Of a stretch of 48,859 bases of DNA, positions 1 to 7,919 are shown in pieces (within the stretch, counting starts at the first letter, position 1; the number at the start of each line of letters is the position of its first letter). This DNA is from Desulfobacterales bacterium (GTDB lineage Bacteria > Desulfobacterota > Desulfobacteria > Desulfobacterales > SURF-7): positions 1 to 48,859 of the forward strand of contig JANQFQ010000156.1 of assembly GCA_028277765.1 (NCBI GenBank). Reading direction: 5' to 3'. The notes under the pieces are model-generated. The model was not told the origin of the DNA, did no database searches, and saw only the letters and a program-made list of their open reading frames with translations. The position numbers and the translations under genes were made by a program.

Positions 1-2
1 AG

Positions 3-24
3 CCGCTACACATCCGCTACACAT
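3..24. repeat. Two tandem copies of an 11-bp unit
   Basis: Two exact adjacent copies of CCGCTACACAT lie just beyond the 3' end of the tmRNA gene, at the very edge of the window. The array may continue outside it. No function can be assigned. Confidence 0.5.
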
Positions 25-72
25 TTCGGTAGCTTTTAAAAAACATAACCAATTGAAATTACAAGACAAAGC

Positions 73-426
73 TGGTGGAGGCGGCGGGAGTCGAACCCGC
101 GTCCGGAAATATTCTGCAATGGCGTCTTCATACATAGCCTGAACTCTTTGTTCGCGATTTCAGGTCTCCTTCAGGCGGGATACGAGAAATGCTAGCCTGT
201 TAAATGTTTACCAGCCGTGATACAGGCAGGCAGGGCTGGCTATCCTGCTAATCGACGTCCACCCCGGGATCGCAGGAAAGTCCCGGTAGGACGTTAGCCG
301 TCTTAAGCGGCTAAGGCGTAATTATAATCATCTGCGATTATATTTAGATCCGCTGTTTTACGAGTCCTGCGGAAACTCGGTATGCAGCCAGAGCTTCTTT
401 ATCCCCGTCGAAGCCGTTTCGCCCCC
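73..426 (-). ncRNA. ssrA: Transfer-messenger RNA (tmRNA)
   Basis: Rescues stalled ribosomes by acting first as an alanyl-tRNA and then as a short mRNA that tags the stalled product for proteolysis. On the minus strand the molecule starts GGGGGCGAAACGGCTTCGAC, the classic tmRNA 5' end, and finishes with a T-arm (GGTTCGACTCCCGCC) and an encoded CCA at 73-75. The tag reading frame is at 303-335 (GCA resume codon at 335-333) and encodes ADDYNYALAA followed by TAA; the ALAA end is the usual protease-recognition terminus. The length of about 354 nt is normal for a one-piece tmRNA. The tag resembles those of other Desulfobacterota. Very confident. Confidence 0.97.
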
Positions 427-502
427 AGTTTGTAAAAGAACCGAATTGAATTTTTAATAATGCGCTTTTAGTTGTGCATTATAAAATAATTTTGAGTATC
501 AT

Positions 503-531
503 AATATAAGCCTGAATCTAGTTTTTGTCAA
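503..531 (-). promoter_or_regulatory. Probable sigma70 promoter of ssrA
   Basis: On the minus strand a perfect TTGACA (531-526) is followed after 17 nt by TATATT (508-503). Transcription would begin about 70 nt before the mature tmRNA 5' end, leaving a leader for RNase P to remove. A second TATAAT (483-478) nearer the gene has no good -35 element. Confidence 0.5.
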
Positions 532-990
532 ATAAACCTTAACTGGTTGTTGAAAGTGCATTAAATCAGAATGTTAACCCTGTTCGATGGGCAAGTCCCC
601 CACACCTCAAATTTTCGTCCCTGGCGTATCGAAACTGCGATACCCTTCCGTTCACTCCAAAAAGCCGCAGAATTTGAAAAATATTTAAAATCGCATTCCG
701 GCCGGGCTTTTGCATCAAAACATTTTTAACCAACCCATGCCATCTTCTTAAAAGCCCATTTTTACCCCAAAACTGGCTTTTTAAGGCCGAAAAACATCCC
801 TTTTTTAAATCTAAGTTTTGATATTATGACGATCTACGCAGCCCAACCCCATGTCTCTGCGTATTTTTCTGTCCTATAATTTGACTTACAGATGAATTAA
901 CAATAAATAAGTAAGAAAGGAACGCTTTACCTACCGGCATTATGTTTTCCGAACGGAACATTCTGTCTTTTCAGGGGGCAACTCACAGAT
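532..990. other. Gene-free spacer with a dispersed 16-mer
   Basis: I see no convincing gene here. The stretch contains ATGGGCAAGTCCCCCA at 587-602, repeated exactly at 4653-4668. The text after the first copy is low in coding character and looks like decayed or non-coding repeat sequence. An AGGGGG ribosome-binding-like stretch precedes the ATG at 991. Confidence 0.4.
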
Positions 991-1863
991 ATGTTAAGAA
1001 TCAGACACTACATTCACCTTGCCCGGCCACACCAGTTTCTGAAAAACGGTTTTGTGTGGCTCCCTTTGTTTTTCGGCTTTAAACTCCATGACAGCCAGGC
1101 GATTTTACAGGTATTGTATGCGTTTGCAGTGTTTTGCGCCGCTTCCGGCAGTATTTATGCCGTAAATGATGTGGTTGATGTTGATGAAGACAGGAAGCAT
1201 CCGCAAAAAAAAACACGCCCGCTGGCAAAAGGAGAAATATCAAAACCGCAGGCCCTGGTTTTTTCATGTTTTTTAATGTTGTTGGCCCTTATTGCCGGCG
1301 GCCTGTTATTGCCGATAGAATTTCTTGCCATAATATCCGCTTATCTTCTTGTCAATGTGGCGTATTCCTGCGGATTAAAAAAACTGGCACTATTTGATAT
1401 AGTCTGTATCGCTGTCGGTTTTTTACTGCGCGTCTTCGGTGGAGGTATCGCCGGGGGCACGCCTGTAAGCAGGTGGCTGATAATGATGACATTCCTCATG
1501 GCTCTTTTCCTGGCCCTTGCCAAACGCAGGGATGATATACTGCTGAAACAGGATGGCCTGCTTTCGCGCCCGTCTTTGTCCGGCTACAATCTTGAATTCG
1601 TGTCCCTGGGCATGGTCACCATGGCCTCGGTAATTATCGTCTTTTATATTCTGTATACCGTTTCACCGGAAATTATGGAAAAGCATGGCACGGACAAGCT
1701 CTACCTGACCGGTTTCTGGGTCATTATGGGGCTCTTAAGGTATATGCAGATCACCTTTGTCCTGAAGCGCAGTGGATCACCTACTCGTGTTATGCTTAAG
1801 GACTTTTTGCTTCAGGTAATAGTTGTTTTATGGATCCTGAATGTTTATTTCCTGATTTACTGA
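991..1863 (+). CDS. UbiA-family polyprenyl transferase, decaprenyl-phosphate phosphoribosyltransferase type
   Basis: Multi-pass membrane enzyme of 290 aa. It carries the first Asp-rich motif as N59-D60-x2-D63-x3-D67-R68 followed by HP, the form typical of the branch that transfers a phosphoribosyl group to a polyprenyl phosphate rather than of ubiquinone or menaquinone UbiA proteins. A second basic/acidic motif (AKRRDD, about residue 176) fits the second metal-binding site. About eight hydrophobic segments follow. The neighbouring GT-C protein at 3034 suggests a role in a cell-surface glycolipid or polysaccharide. The family is well supported; the exact substrate is inferred. Confidence 0.8.
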   Translation: MLRIRHYIHLARPHQFLKNGFVWLPLFFGFKLHDSQAILQVLYAFAVFCAASGSIYAVNDVVDVDEDRKHPQKKTRPLAKGEISKPQALVFSCFLMLLALIAGGLLLPIEFLAIISAYLLVNVAYSCGLKKLALFDIVCIAVGFLLRVFGGGIAGGTPVSRWLIMMTFLMALFLALAKRRDDILLKQDGLLSRPSLSGYNLEFVSLGMVTMASVIIVFYILYTVSPEIMEKHGTDKLYLTGFWVIMGLLRYMQITFVLKRSGSPTRVMLKDFLLQVIVVLWILNVYFLIY

Positions 1864-1869
1864 CATGTA

Positions 1870-2802
1870 CTACAGGAGGGACCTTTTTGAATAATGGGGA
1901 TTTAAAAGGTTCATGACAGGTTCGTATCTGAAGGATAATATTGAATTCAAGTCATGGTAGCAGTGCCACCCGCAGTCTCGGCATGTATTGCCGAACTCGG
2001 TTTCTTCAAACCTGAAACCTTCCTCAAACACATTATACCGGCTGTCCGCTGACAGAAAAGCTGTACAGCGTGCGGCACTTCCGTCTGAATCAAAATAAAA
2101 AAACAGCCTGCCCGCGTAACACGGTTTCCCTTTTTCCGGATCAATCAAATGCTCAAGGTGAATAAATGAGTTTAATATCGGCACCCCCTTCTTTTTTGAT
2201 TCAATAATTTTTCTTACTGCCGCTTCATTCTTTCCAACCGGATTTCCCTGTTCGTCCATAATGGGATTAAAGGAGATGCTGACATTGTTTTCCATGGCAA
2301 AATCGAGGGTGGTGTCTATATTCTCAATGTTTGACTTGTCCAGATTGCTTTGAATAAAAACATTTTTATTGAGTTTTTTAGCTGTCATTACTTTTTCAAA
2401 AAAAAGCGTTTCATAATTACTCGAATACGCCTCATTCACGCTAAGTGTCAGGCTGTCCAGAAGGCGGATGAACTCCATTCTTTCGTTTATCATTAATCCA
2501 TTGCTGGTTATAAAGACATAAGGGATTCTTTTAACCGCGTAGCGGACCAGTTCCTCAAGATCCTTCCTGTAAAATGGTTCTCCCCCGAGAAGCGTCAGTT
2601 TCAGGGTTCCGTTTGATGAAAGAAGGTCGATTAATCTTTTATACTGATCAGCAGTCATATCGTCCTTATCATTATTCCTGTTATAACAATAATGACAGGA
2701 AAGATTGCACCTGTTTGTGATATTGACTTTCACAAAAAGCGGCGCTGCTTTATTACTTAATCTCGCCAGCAAAATCCTGATTACTGTTTTAATTAATCTC
2801 AT
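1870..2802 (-). CDS. Radical SAM protein with SPASM-like C-terminus
   Basis: A 310-aa radical SAM enzyme. The [4Fe-4S]/SAM motif is C32-x3-C36-x2-C39 (RCNLSCHYCYNR), and the GGEPF motif that contacts SAM follows. The C-terminal part has several cysteines (CYAGR, ARCTAF, CRDCGWHC) consistent with a reduced SPASM or twitch auxiliary cluster domain. The N-terminus is short and basic, without a PqqD domain. The gene converges with the UbiA gene, with 6 nt between stops. No peptide precursor is recognisable nearby, so the substrate is unknown. The chosen ATG has no strong ribosome-binding site (a GGAGAAG lies too far upstream). Confidence 0.75.
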   Translation of the reverse strand: MRLIKTVIRILLARLSNKAAPLFVKVNITNRCNLSCHYCYNRNNDKDDMTADQYKRLIDLLSSNGTLKLTLLGGEPFYRKDLEELVRYAVKRIPYVFITSNGLMINERMEFIRLLDSLTLSVNEAYSSNYETLFFEKVMTAKKLNKNVFIQSNLDKSNIENIDTTLDFAMENNVSISFNPIMDEQGNPVGKNEAAVRKIIESKKKGVPILNSFIHLEHLIDPEKGKPCYAGRLFFYFDSDGSAARCTAFLSADSRYNVFEEGFRFEETEFGNTCRDCGWHCYHDLNSILSFRYEPVMNLLNPHYSKRSLL

Positions 2803-3033
2803 TTAGAATTACAGTGCTTCTCCGGTCGTTTAATATTATCCTTATTTTTGTTTTTTCGTTAATGTATGTCAACTTTAAAAGAGAGGTTCAACATGCTTCC
2901 GTAAAATTAAAACAAGCGGCTCAGGACAATTATGCTTTGACTATTTTTTTTAAACGATGATAAATTGTGTCCTGCAGTAAACACGTTTTTTCGGGACATT
3001 GTGAATTCCCTGTAATCTTTAAAATCATTTTTT

Positions 3034-4590
3034 ATGGTTCACAAAAAAAAAATCAGCCTGCTATCTCTTTTTCTCCTGGCTGCGGTAAACATTGCCTGCC
3101 TGATATTAGTTTTGCCTCAAAATATCAGCAACCCGAACTTATGGAACGATGAATGCGGTTCTTTCTGGCCCTCAAAAGGAATAGCTTACTTTGCTCCTCC
3201 TCTCACGCCTGAAGGAAACGTGCTGAATACTGTCAGGCTCCACCGTGCTGTCAATTTCGACCCCTGCGGCTTTTCTGTACTGCTCCACTACTGGTCCGCC
3301 ATAAATGCATCTCCATCTTTTTTGCGCCTGCTTCCGTTTCTTTTCCTGATAACTTCAGCGCTGTCAGCCGCCGGGATCGCATATTTGCTGACACGGTCAA
3401 TTTTTTTATGCTTTGCCTCTCCATTATTGATATTTGCTTTTCCGGATATCCTTTATTACGGTTTTGAGTTACGGGCTTACAGTATGGACTATTGCGGTAT
3501 ACTCTTAACAACCTTAATGCTGATAGCCGCGGCAAAAAAGCCTTCAAAAAAGTTTTTTTTTCTTGCGGGGTTATCCGCCGCGTTCTTCCTTACCGGCAAA
3601 TATAGTTTTTTCTTTTACATGGCGGCCTGTTCATCAATATTATTCTGCGGATATTTGCTGAATGGGTGTAAAAAATCAGGAGCTGTCAGGCTGATGATGT
3701 TTTCTGTTCCTGTCATTATAAGCATGTCGCTGATTTATATAACATCATTGAAAGCACATATTTTTCTCGTTCAGAGTCCTCCCGGATATATCTCCGGCTC
3801 TATACTGCAGGGCAAGGACCTGTCCCAGGTATTCAACCTGATAAAATTAAATTTTTTTTCAAAAGAAGGCTTTCCAATTTTTTTGTATTTAATATGCTTT
3901 TCTGTGATAGCTTTATTTTCCATAAAGAAGTCCAGTTTAAAAACAGCCCCTGTTTTTTTTCTGATCCTTCTAATTGAGCTGATCACCGTCACGGCATCAT
4001 GTTTTGGAAAATACTGCTGGAACATTCAAACCAGGTGGAACCTTTACCTCCAGGCGCTGTCCATAATATCCGTTATCGCGCTGATAGCTGAAATCAGAGT
4101 TTTATTGTCACGCCGCGGGTTATTTGATAAAAACAAAAAATCAGCACCGGCCCTGACGGCTCTGATTATAATGTTTTTCAGTTTGTATTGCGTGAAGGAG
4201 GCATACTCCTTTAAATATATACCTGAAGATTCAACTTACGATATTCTGTCCTCTCTGGATGGAAAGACATTGGCTGAGAGCAGATTTTTTGTACCCTGGC
4301 CGGGTTCACCGCAGGTTAGGTATCATTTCGAGTACGGTCCGTTTAAAAAACATACTGGATTTTATCCTGGAAATTTTGTTTTCGGTTCCAGGGAGCTTTT
4401 TTTCAGCGACAGCCCCATAGGCTTGATTGACATGGATATTGATTTTATCATTTTCCCATATACCAACAGGAAGCAAATCAGGGAGTTCAGGGAAAGAGTC
4501 TGCGTTACCATGCAGGAAATAACGGGTTATCCGCCTTCAAGAATTTTCAGGGTCATAAAACAACAGGACCGGTCAAAAAAATCATTTTAA
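3034..4590 (+). CDS. GT-C fold membrane glycosyltransferase-like protein
   Basis: A 518-aa polytopic membrane protein. One transmembrane helix (about residues 8-27) is followed by an exposed loop with an Asp-Glu pair (D39-E40, in LWNDECG), the placement of the acidic catalytic motif in GT-C (PMT/ArnT-like) glycosyltransferases that use polyprenyl-phosphate sugars. About eight more hydrophobic segments and a soluble, probably periplasmic C-terminal domain (from about residue 405) follow. Together with the UbiA gene it suggests cell-envelope glycan synthesis. The fold call is from architecture; donor and acceptor are unknown. No clear ribosome-binding site precedes the ATG. Confidence 0.6.
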   Translation: MVHKKKISLLSLFLLAAVNIACLILVLPQNISNPNLWNDECGSFWPSKGIAYFAPPLTPEGNVLNTVRLHRAVNFDPCGFSVLLHYWSAINASPSFLRLLPFLFLITSALSAAGIAYLLTRSIFLCFASPLLIFAFPDILYYGFELRAYSMDYCGILLTTLMLIAAAKKPSKKFFFLAGLSAAFFLTGKYSFFFYMAACSSILFCGYLLNGCKKSGAVRLMMFSVPVIISMSLIYITSLKAHIFLVQSPPGYISGSILQGKDLSQVFNLIKLNFFSKEGFPIFLYLICFSVIALFSIKKSSLKTAPVFFLILLIELITVTASCFGKYCWNIQTRWNLYLQALSIISVIALIAEIRVLLSRRGLFDKNKKSAPALTALIIMFFSLYCVKEAYSFKYIPEDSTYDILSSLDGKTLAESRFFVPWPGSPQVRYHFEYGPFKKHTGFYPGNFVFGSRELFFSDSPIGLIDMDIDFIIFPYTNRKQIREFRERVCVTMQEITGYPPSRIFRVIKQQDRSKKSF

Positions 4591-4652
4591 ACGGATATTC
4601 CTTGCTTTTTACAGAACTGAAGCTCTTAAAGCCCGTATTAAGGCCCATAACA

Positions 4653-4668
4653 ATGGGCAAGTCCCCCA
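4653..4668. repeat. Second copy of the ATGGGCAAGTCCCCCA motif
   Basis: Exact copy of the 16-mer at 587-602. Here it sits within an AATGGG...CCCATT inverted repeat followed by T-rich sequence, between convergent genes, so it could act as a weak transcription end. Two copies only in this window. Confidence 0.45.
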
Positions 4669-4702
4669 TTTCTCCATTTTTAGGTTATTTATACAATTGT
4701 TT

Positions 4703-5059
4703 CTATTTGATTTTGCGATAATAAACAGTACCAATTTCTTTTTTTATTATAAGCGTTTTATCTGTAAGTTCCGTAATATCATGTTCAGCTTCCATTCCCC
4801 ATTTATTAACCAGGAGTTTATTCCCTGACAATTTATATTTGTATTTATATTCGCCCGCAAGAATTTTTCCATCTTTGGTAAATTCCCATATATACTGGTA
4901 TTTTTCAGGTATTTCCTCAATTTTATTGCCTTCTGTAAATGTTCCACCTGATTTTGCATAAGCAAGCCATTTACCCACTATTTTTGAACCATTATTGGCT
5001 TGCGCAATATTTGATAAGCAGAATATTATAACTGCAAAAATGAAACAGGTTTTCCGCAT
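4703..5059 (-). CDS. Small secreted lipocalin-like protein
   Basis: 118 aa when started at the ATG at 5059, which has AAGGAG seven to eight bases upstream; an ATG 30 nt further upstream lacks this. Residues 1-22 form a signal peptide (MRKTCFIF..., cleavage near ANA/NN). The mature part reads G-K-W-x-A-Y...W-x-F-T-x-D-G-K-I-L...Y-K-Y-x-L-S-G-N-x-L, the repeating beta-strand pattern of small lipocalin-like domains. It is the last gene of a minus-strand run that also holds a radical SAM gene and its presumed target, but a functional link is only positional. Function unknown. Confidence 0.65.
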   Translation of the reverse strand: MRKTCFIFAVIIFCLSNIAQANNGSKIVGKWLAYAKSGGTFTEGNKIEEIPEKYQYIWEFTKDGKILAGEYKYKYKLSGNKLLVNKWGMEAEHDITELTDKTLIIKKEIGTVYYRKIK

Positions 5060-5128
5060 GTTTTGATCTCCTTTGAAAAGTATAATCATAAATAATAAAA
5101 CTGTATAAATTAAGCAGGAAGGATCATT

Positions 5129-6076
5129 TTATTTGCCCTTAACAGCAACTTTTTCCGCCATATTAATCCCTGATCTAAATATGGATACCATTTTTTTGTC
5201 GTTAGTATGATATCCAGATGTCTTTGTGGTTGCCTGTCTGATGACAAATACTTCCACATCACCTTCAATTTTGAATTCCTTGGTGATATCCCGCGGCTGC
5301 GCATAATTGTTATAAGCGTCTTTTAAGCCGAAATCTTTTTTCGCCACAAGCACAACGTAAAAGTAAGGATAGGATGTGCCGTTGACGTCATTAGTGACAA
5401 TCTGCCCGTAAAGCCCCAGAAAATCTTCGTGTTCATTTTTCACGCTTACCCTTATTTTAACGTCATCTGGCATTTTTACCTCATCCCCTGTAATTAGCAT
5501 GTAATAATTCACCTTGTGGTTGATAAGGCTTGACCCGGCCATTTTCACGAGTTTTCTGAATTTCTGGATTTTCATTATCAGGATCGGTTTGGTTAATATG
5601 GATCTTATGCCGGTTATCCAGTGAGGGAGAAGAAGGATTACTGCATCCCAGGCAATGGTATTTAACGTTTTATTAATTGTCATGACCGCCCCACCTATGG
5701 GTATTGCCACAACAACCAGGGTAACAACACCCATCCAGTGGGTAACATCGATAGCACTCCTGTCCCAGACCTTCATATCCTTGTGCAGCTTTTCAACATC
5801 GTAAAGCTTGCTCTTGTCAACCTTTTCCCAGCTTGAGGATGGCGAATATTTGCCGGCTTTCACCCTGTTGTCATAACCTTTAACAATCAATAGCAGGTTC
5901 CCCGCGAGGATCAGCCAGCATCCCGGGAATAAAGCATAATCCATGGCATACTGCGTTACAAAACCAGCAATAATAAACATAAAGCTTAGCAGTATCCGCC
6001 AGATATAAGCCAGGGACTGCCATATCCTGAAAACAACGATCCCCTGCTCCTCCTGTGTCAGATAAAGAAATGACAT
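5129..6076 (-). CDS. Uncharacterised membrane protein next to the radical SAM gene
   Basis: 315 aa from the ATG at 6076, chosen because AAGGAG lies about eight bases upstream; a longer version from 6115 has none. Two hydrophobic stretches lie near the N-terminus (about residues 17-65) and another two in the middle (about 115-165), separated by a charged segment (KAGKYSPSSSWEKVDK). The C-terminal half is soluble and beta-rich and ends in basic residues. I do not recognise the family. It starts 46 nt after the radical SAM gene, so the two are probably co-transcribed, and it may be an accessory or partner of the Cys-His repeat protein. Confidence 0.6.
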   Translation of the reverse strand: MSFLYLTQEEQGIVVFRIWQSLAYIWRILLSFMFIIAGFVTQYAMDYALFPGCWLILAGNLLLIVKGYDNRVKAGKYSPSSSWEKVDKSKLYDVEKLHKDMKVWDRSAIDVTHWMGVVTLVVVAIPIGGAVMTINKTLNTIAWDAVILLLPHWITGIRSILTKPILIMKIQKFRKLVKMAGSSLINHKVNYYMLITGDEVKMPDDVKIRVSVKNEHEDFLGLYGQIVTNDVNGTSYPYFYVVLVAKKDFGLKDAYNNYAQPRDITKEFKIEGDVEVFVIRQATTKTSGYHTNDKKMVSIFRSGINMAEKVAVKGK

Positions 6077-6122
6077 ATCGATTTTCTCCTTTTTACTTTT
6101 ATAGCACACGGACAACTCGGAT

Positions 6123-7496
6123 TTAACCGATCCCCGCGGATAATATTCCTTTTCCCGTGCGTCTTTGCGCCTTTGCGTGAGTCAATTCCCCAAATCCCAT
6201 ATGCCGCCAGTAAAGGGGGCATCCTCCGTTGCAGATATGGAAATCATCGCAGGTTCTGCAGTGGGGATGGGCAAGCAGCTTCTTCCTGTAGTTTTTAGCC
6301 CTGTCCGACTGCCACACGCTTTGAAAATCATTTTCCAAAAGGTTCCCCACGCTGTCGTCATATGATGCGCACGGAAGTACATCGCCGTTCGGCCCCACGG
6401 ATATCAATCCATCGCAGGCACTGCACCCCTTGTTCCCAAGGCCGTGCAGAATTGAGTTGAACATACACATGGGTACGGGAGAATACCACATAAACTCAAC
6501 CCCCTGTTTTTTGCTCTCCGTAATCACCGCCTTTATATGTTCCCCCACTTCCATATACGCGACAGCAATATCATCATTGACAGCTCCGCTCCCAGTTGGA
6601 ATGACTAGGTTCATACTGAACCTATCACTGTTGAACATCTCCTTGACAAAACCAGGAAATGCCACGCATTCATGCAGATTTGTTTTTGTAATGGTGGTAT
6701 TTGTATGGGTTAGAATTCCCGCCCCTTTCAAATGTCTAACACCAGCCACACTCTTTTTAAAAGCACCGTTTACGCCCGTAATTGTGTCGTGCGTACCTGC
6801 AGTGATCCCTTCAATACTCACCTGGGCTGAATCAAGGCCGCTGTCTGCGAGCACCCCGGCAAGATCTCCATTTATCATTGTGCCGTTCGTAATCAGGTTC
6901 ACCCGCAGACCGAGCTCTTTGGCATATTGAACAAGGTCAGGGAGGGAGGATACAATGGCGGGTTCGCCTCCCGTGAAACTGACAGATGGCACCTTTGCCT
7001 CATGGTACAATTTCCAAAGGACTCCTTTTATCTCCTCCTCGGTCATCTCCAGGGAACTCTTGACCGGATTGGCCGTACAACCGCAGCCCGCGTAACAGAA
7101 GACACATTTCAGGTTGCATTGGTACGTGAGTGCCACCTCGGAGAGCACAGGATACTGGCTGAAATGCATATCAAAGGGGACCACCTCAACCGCTGGATTT
7201 TCCGTAAATTCATCCAGACAGCCTTCCAGGCTCTGTTTCACCGCGAGCATGAAATTGGCGATATCCTCTGTCTTTTTTCCGTTCCTGCCCATGTCATCCA
7301 GTAGTCTGCTAATCGGCGTACCGTCAATCAAAGATTTAAGGATGAACGCACCCGTGTCATTAAGCTTCTGTGCGTTATTGGGCCTTTTTATCAACAGGTT
7401 GTCTTCCAGCCGAACATAAATATACGGCCTGACATTTTCAATAAATTCATCTACCCAGGACAGATCAATTGGATTATTATTTTTGTTTATATCCAT
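6123..7496 (-). CDS. Radical SAM/SPASM maturase with PqqD-like N-terminus
   Basis: 457 aa. Residues 20-110 resemble a PqqD-type peptide-recognition domain (VRPYIYVRLEDNLLIKRP..., then a helical part). The radical SAM core starts with C127-x3-C131-x2-C134 and has the SFTGGEPA motif. The C-terminus has a SPASM domain with CSAC, PCASYDD, then CRTCDDFHICNGGC, enough cysteines for two auxiliary clusters. Such enzymes modify ribosomally made peptides or proteins, and the gene directly upstream encodes a protein ending in seven Cys-His-x-Ala units, the likely substrate. The last roughly 19 residues (THAKAQRR...) come from a dispersed repeat and are probably not part of the original enzyme. The start codon has only a weak ribosome-binding site. 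Confidence 0.85.
   Translation of the reverse strand: MDINKNNNPIDLSWVDEFIENVRPYIYVRLEDNLLIKRPNNAQKLNDTGAFILKSLIDGTPISRLLDDMGRNGKKTEDIANFMLAVKQSLEGCLDEFTENPAVEVVPFDMHFSQYPVLSEVALTYQCNLKCVFCYAGCGCTANPVKSSLEMTEEEIKGVLWKLYHEAKVPSVSFTGGEPAIVSSLPDLVQYAKELGLRVNLITNGTMINGDLAGVLADSGLDSAQVSIEGITAGTHDTITGVNGAFKKSVAGVRHLKGAGILTHTNTTITKTNLHECVAFPGFVKEMFNSDRFSMNLVIPTGSGAVNDDIAVAYMEVGEHIKAVITESKKQGVEFMWYSPVPMCMFNSILHGLGNKGCSACDGLISVGPNGDVLPCASYDDSVGNLLENDFQSVWQSDRAKNYRKKLLAHPHCRTCDDFHICNGGCPLYWRHMGFGELTHAKAQRRTGKGILSAGIG
6140..6182. repeat. Dispersed CTTTGCGCCTTTGCGTGA-type repeat inside the 3' end of the radical SAM gene
   Basis: The plus strand reads GCGTCTTTGCGCCTTTGCG near 6160-6178; the minus strand therefore encodes THAKAQRR, a peptide seen when this family of AT/GC-periodic repeats is translated. 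A related sequence (CGCAAAGGCGCTAAG) lies in a spacer near 32535-32551, which supports a dispersed repeat rather than conserved protein sequence. Confidence 0.5.
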
Positions 7497-7654
7497 AACA
7501 ATTTTACCATAAGGAAATATTTGAATTCAGGCATTTAAAATCTGATCTCCAAGGCTACTATTGTTAACAGAATAATTAAAAGTGAACTAAAATTACTAAC
7601 ATTGATGTATCGTTTCGAGCTTCTGTTTATTAAAATAAAAACAGCAGAATTCCT

Positions 7655-7917
7655 TCACTTAAGGCACTTGTAACTTATTCCAATCCGATCACGACCACGA
7701 CTTTAGGCACTTTTATTACATTGTAGGGTGGGCTATGCCCACCATTTTCGATCACGACCACGATTTTTTTAAATGACAGAGCAAAGCGACACCACAACTT
7801 TAGGCACCTGTAACTTATAACTTTAGGCACTTTATTAGCGTACTTTTTTAAATCGATTACGACCACGAATTTTTATAAATGGCAGAGCGAAGAGACACCA
7901 CAACTTTAGGCACTTTG
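7655..7917. repeat. Composite interspersed repeat cluster (TTTAGGCACTT and a 45-bp unit)
   Basis: The 423-nt spacer between the radical SAM gene and the Cys-His repeat gene has no gene. It holds five AGGCAC(T/C)T copies, mostly within ACTTTAGGCACTT, several linked by GTAACTTATAACTT. There are two full copies of a roughly 45-bp unit running from GATYACGACCACGA to CAAAGCGACACC (7750-7793 and 7855-7899) and a partial one at 7688-7701. The same composite reappears at 25243-25379. A 63-aa open frame on the minus strand here is made entirely of repeat. Confidence 0.75.
7727..7743. repeat. 7-3-7 palindrome GGTGGGC-TAT-GCCCACC
   Basis: A perfect inverted repeat with a 3-nt loop, inserted between units of the composite repeat. 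Members with the same geometry occur at 12314-12330 and 26078-26094. It is a REP-like dispersed palindrome that can form a strong RNA hairpin, but no T-run follows, so it is not a standard terminator. Confidence 0.65.
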
Positions 7918-7919
7918 TC

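Noticed and set aside
1..430. tmRNA 3' end as attachment site of an integrated element
   Set aside because: ssrA is a common integration site, but no integrase or second att copy is seen on the visible side and the other side is outside the window.
7675..7866. 63-aa open frame on the minus strand
   Set aside because: It is composed of the dispersed repeats at 7688-7899 and has no independent coding signs.
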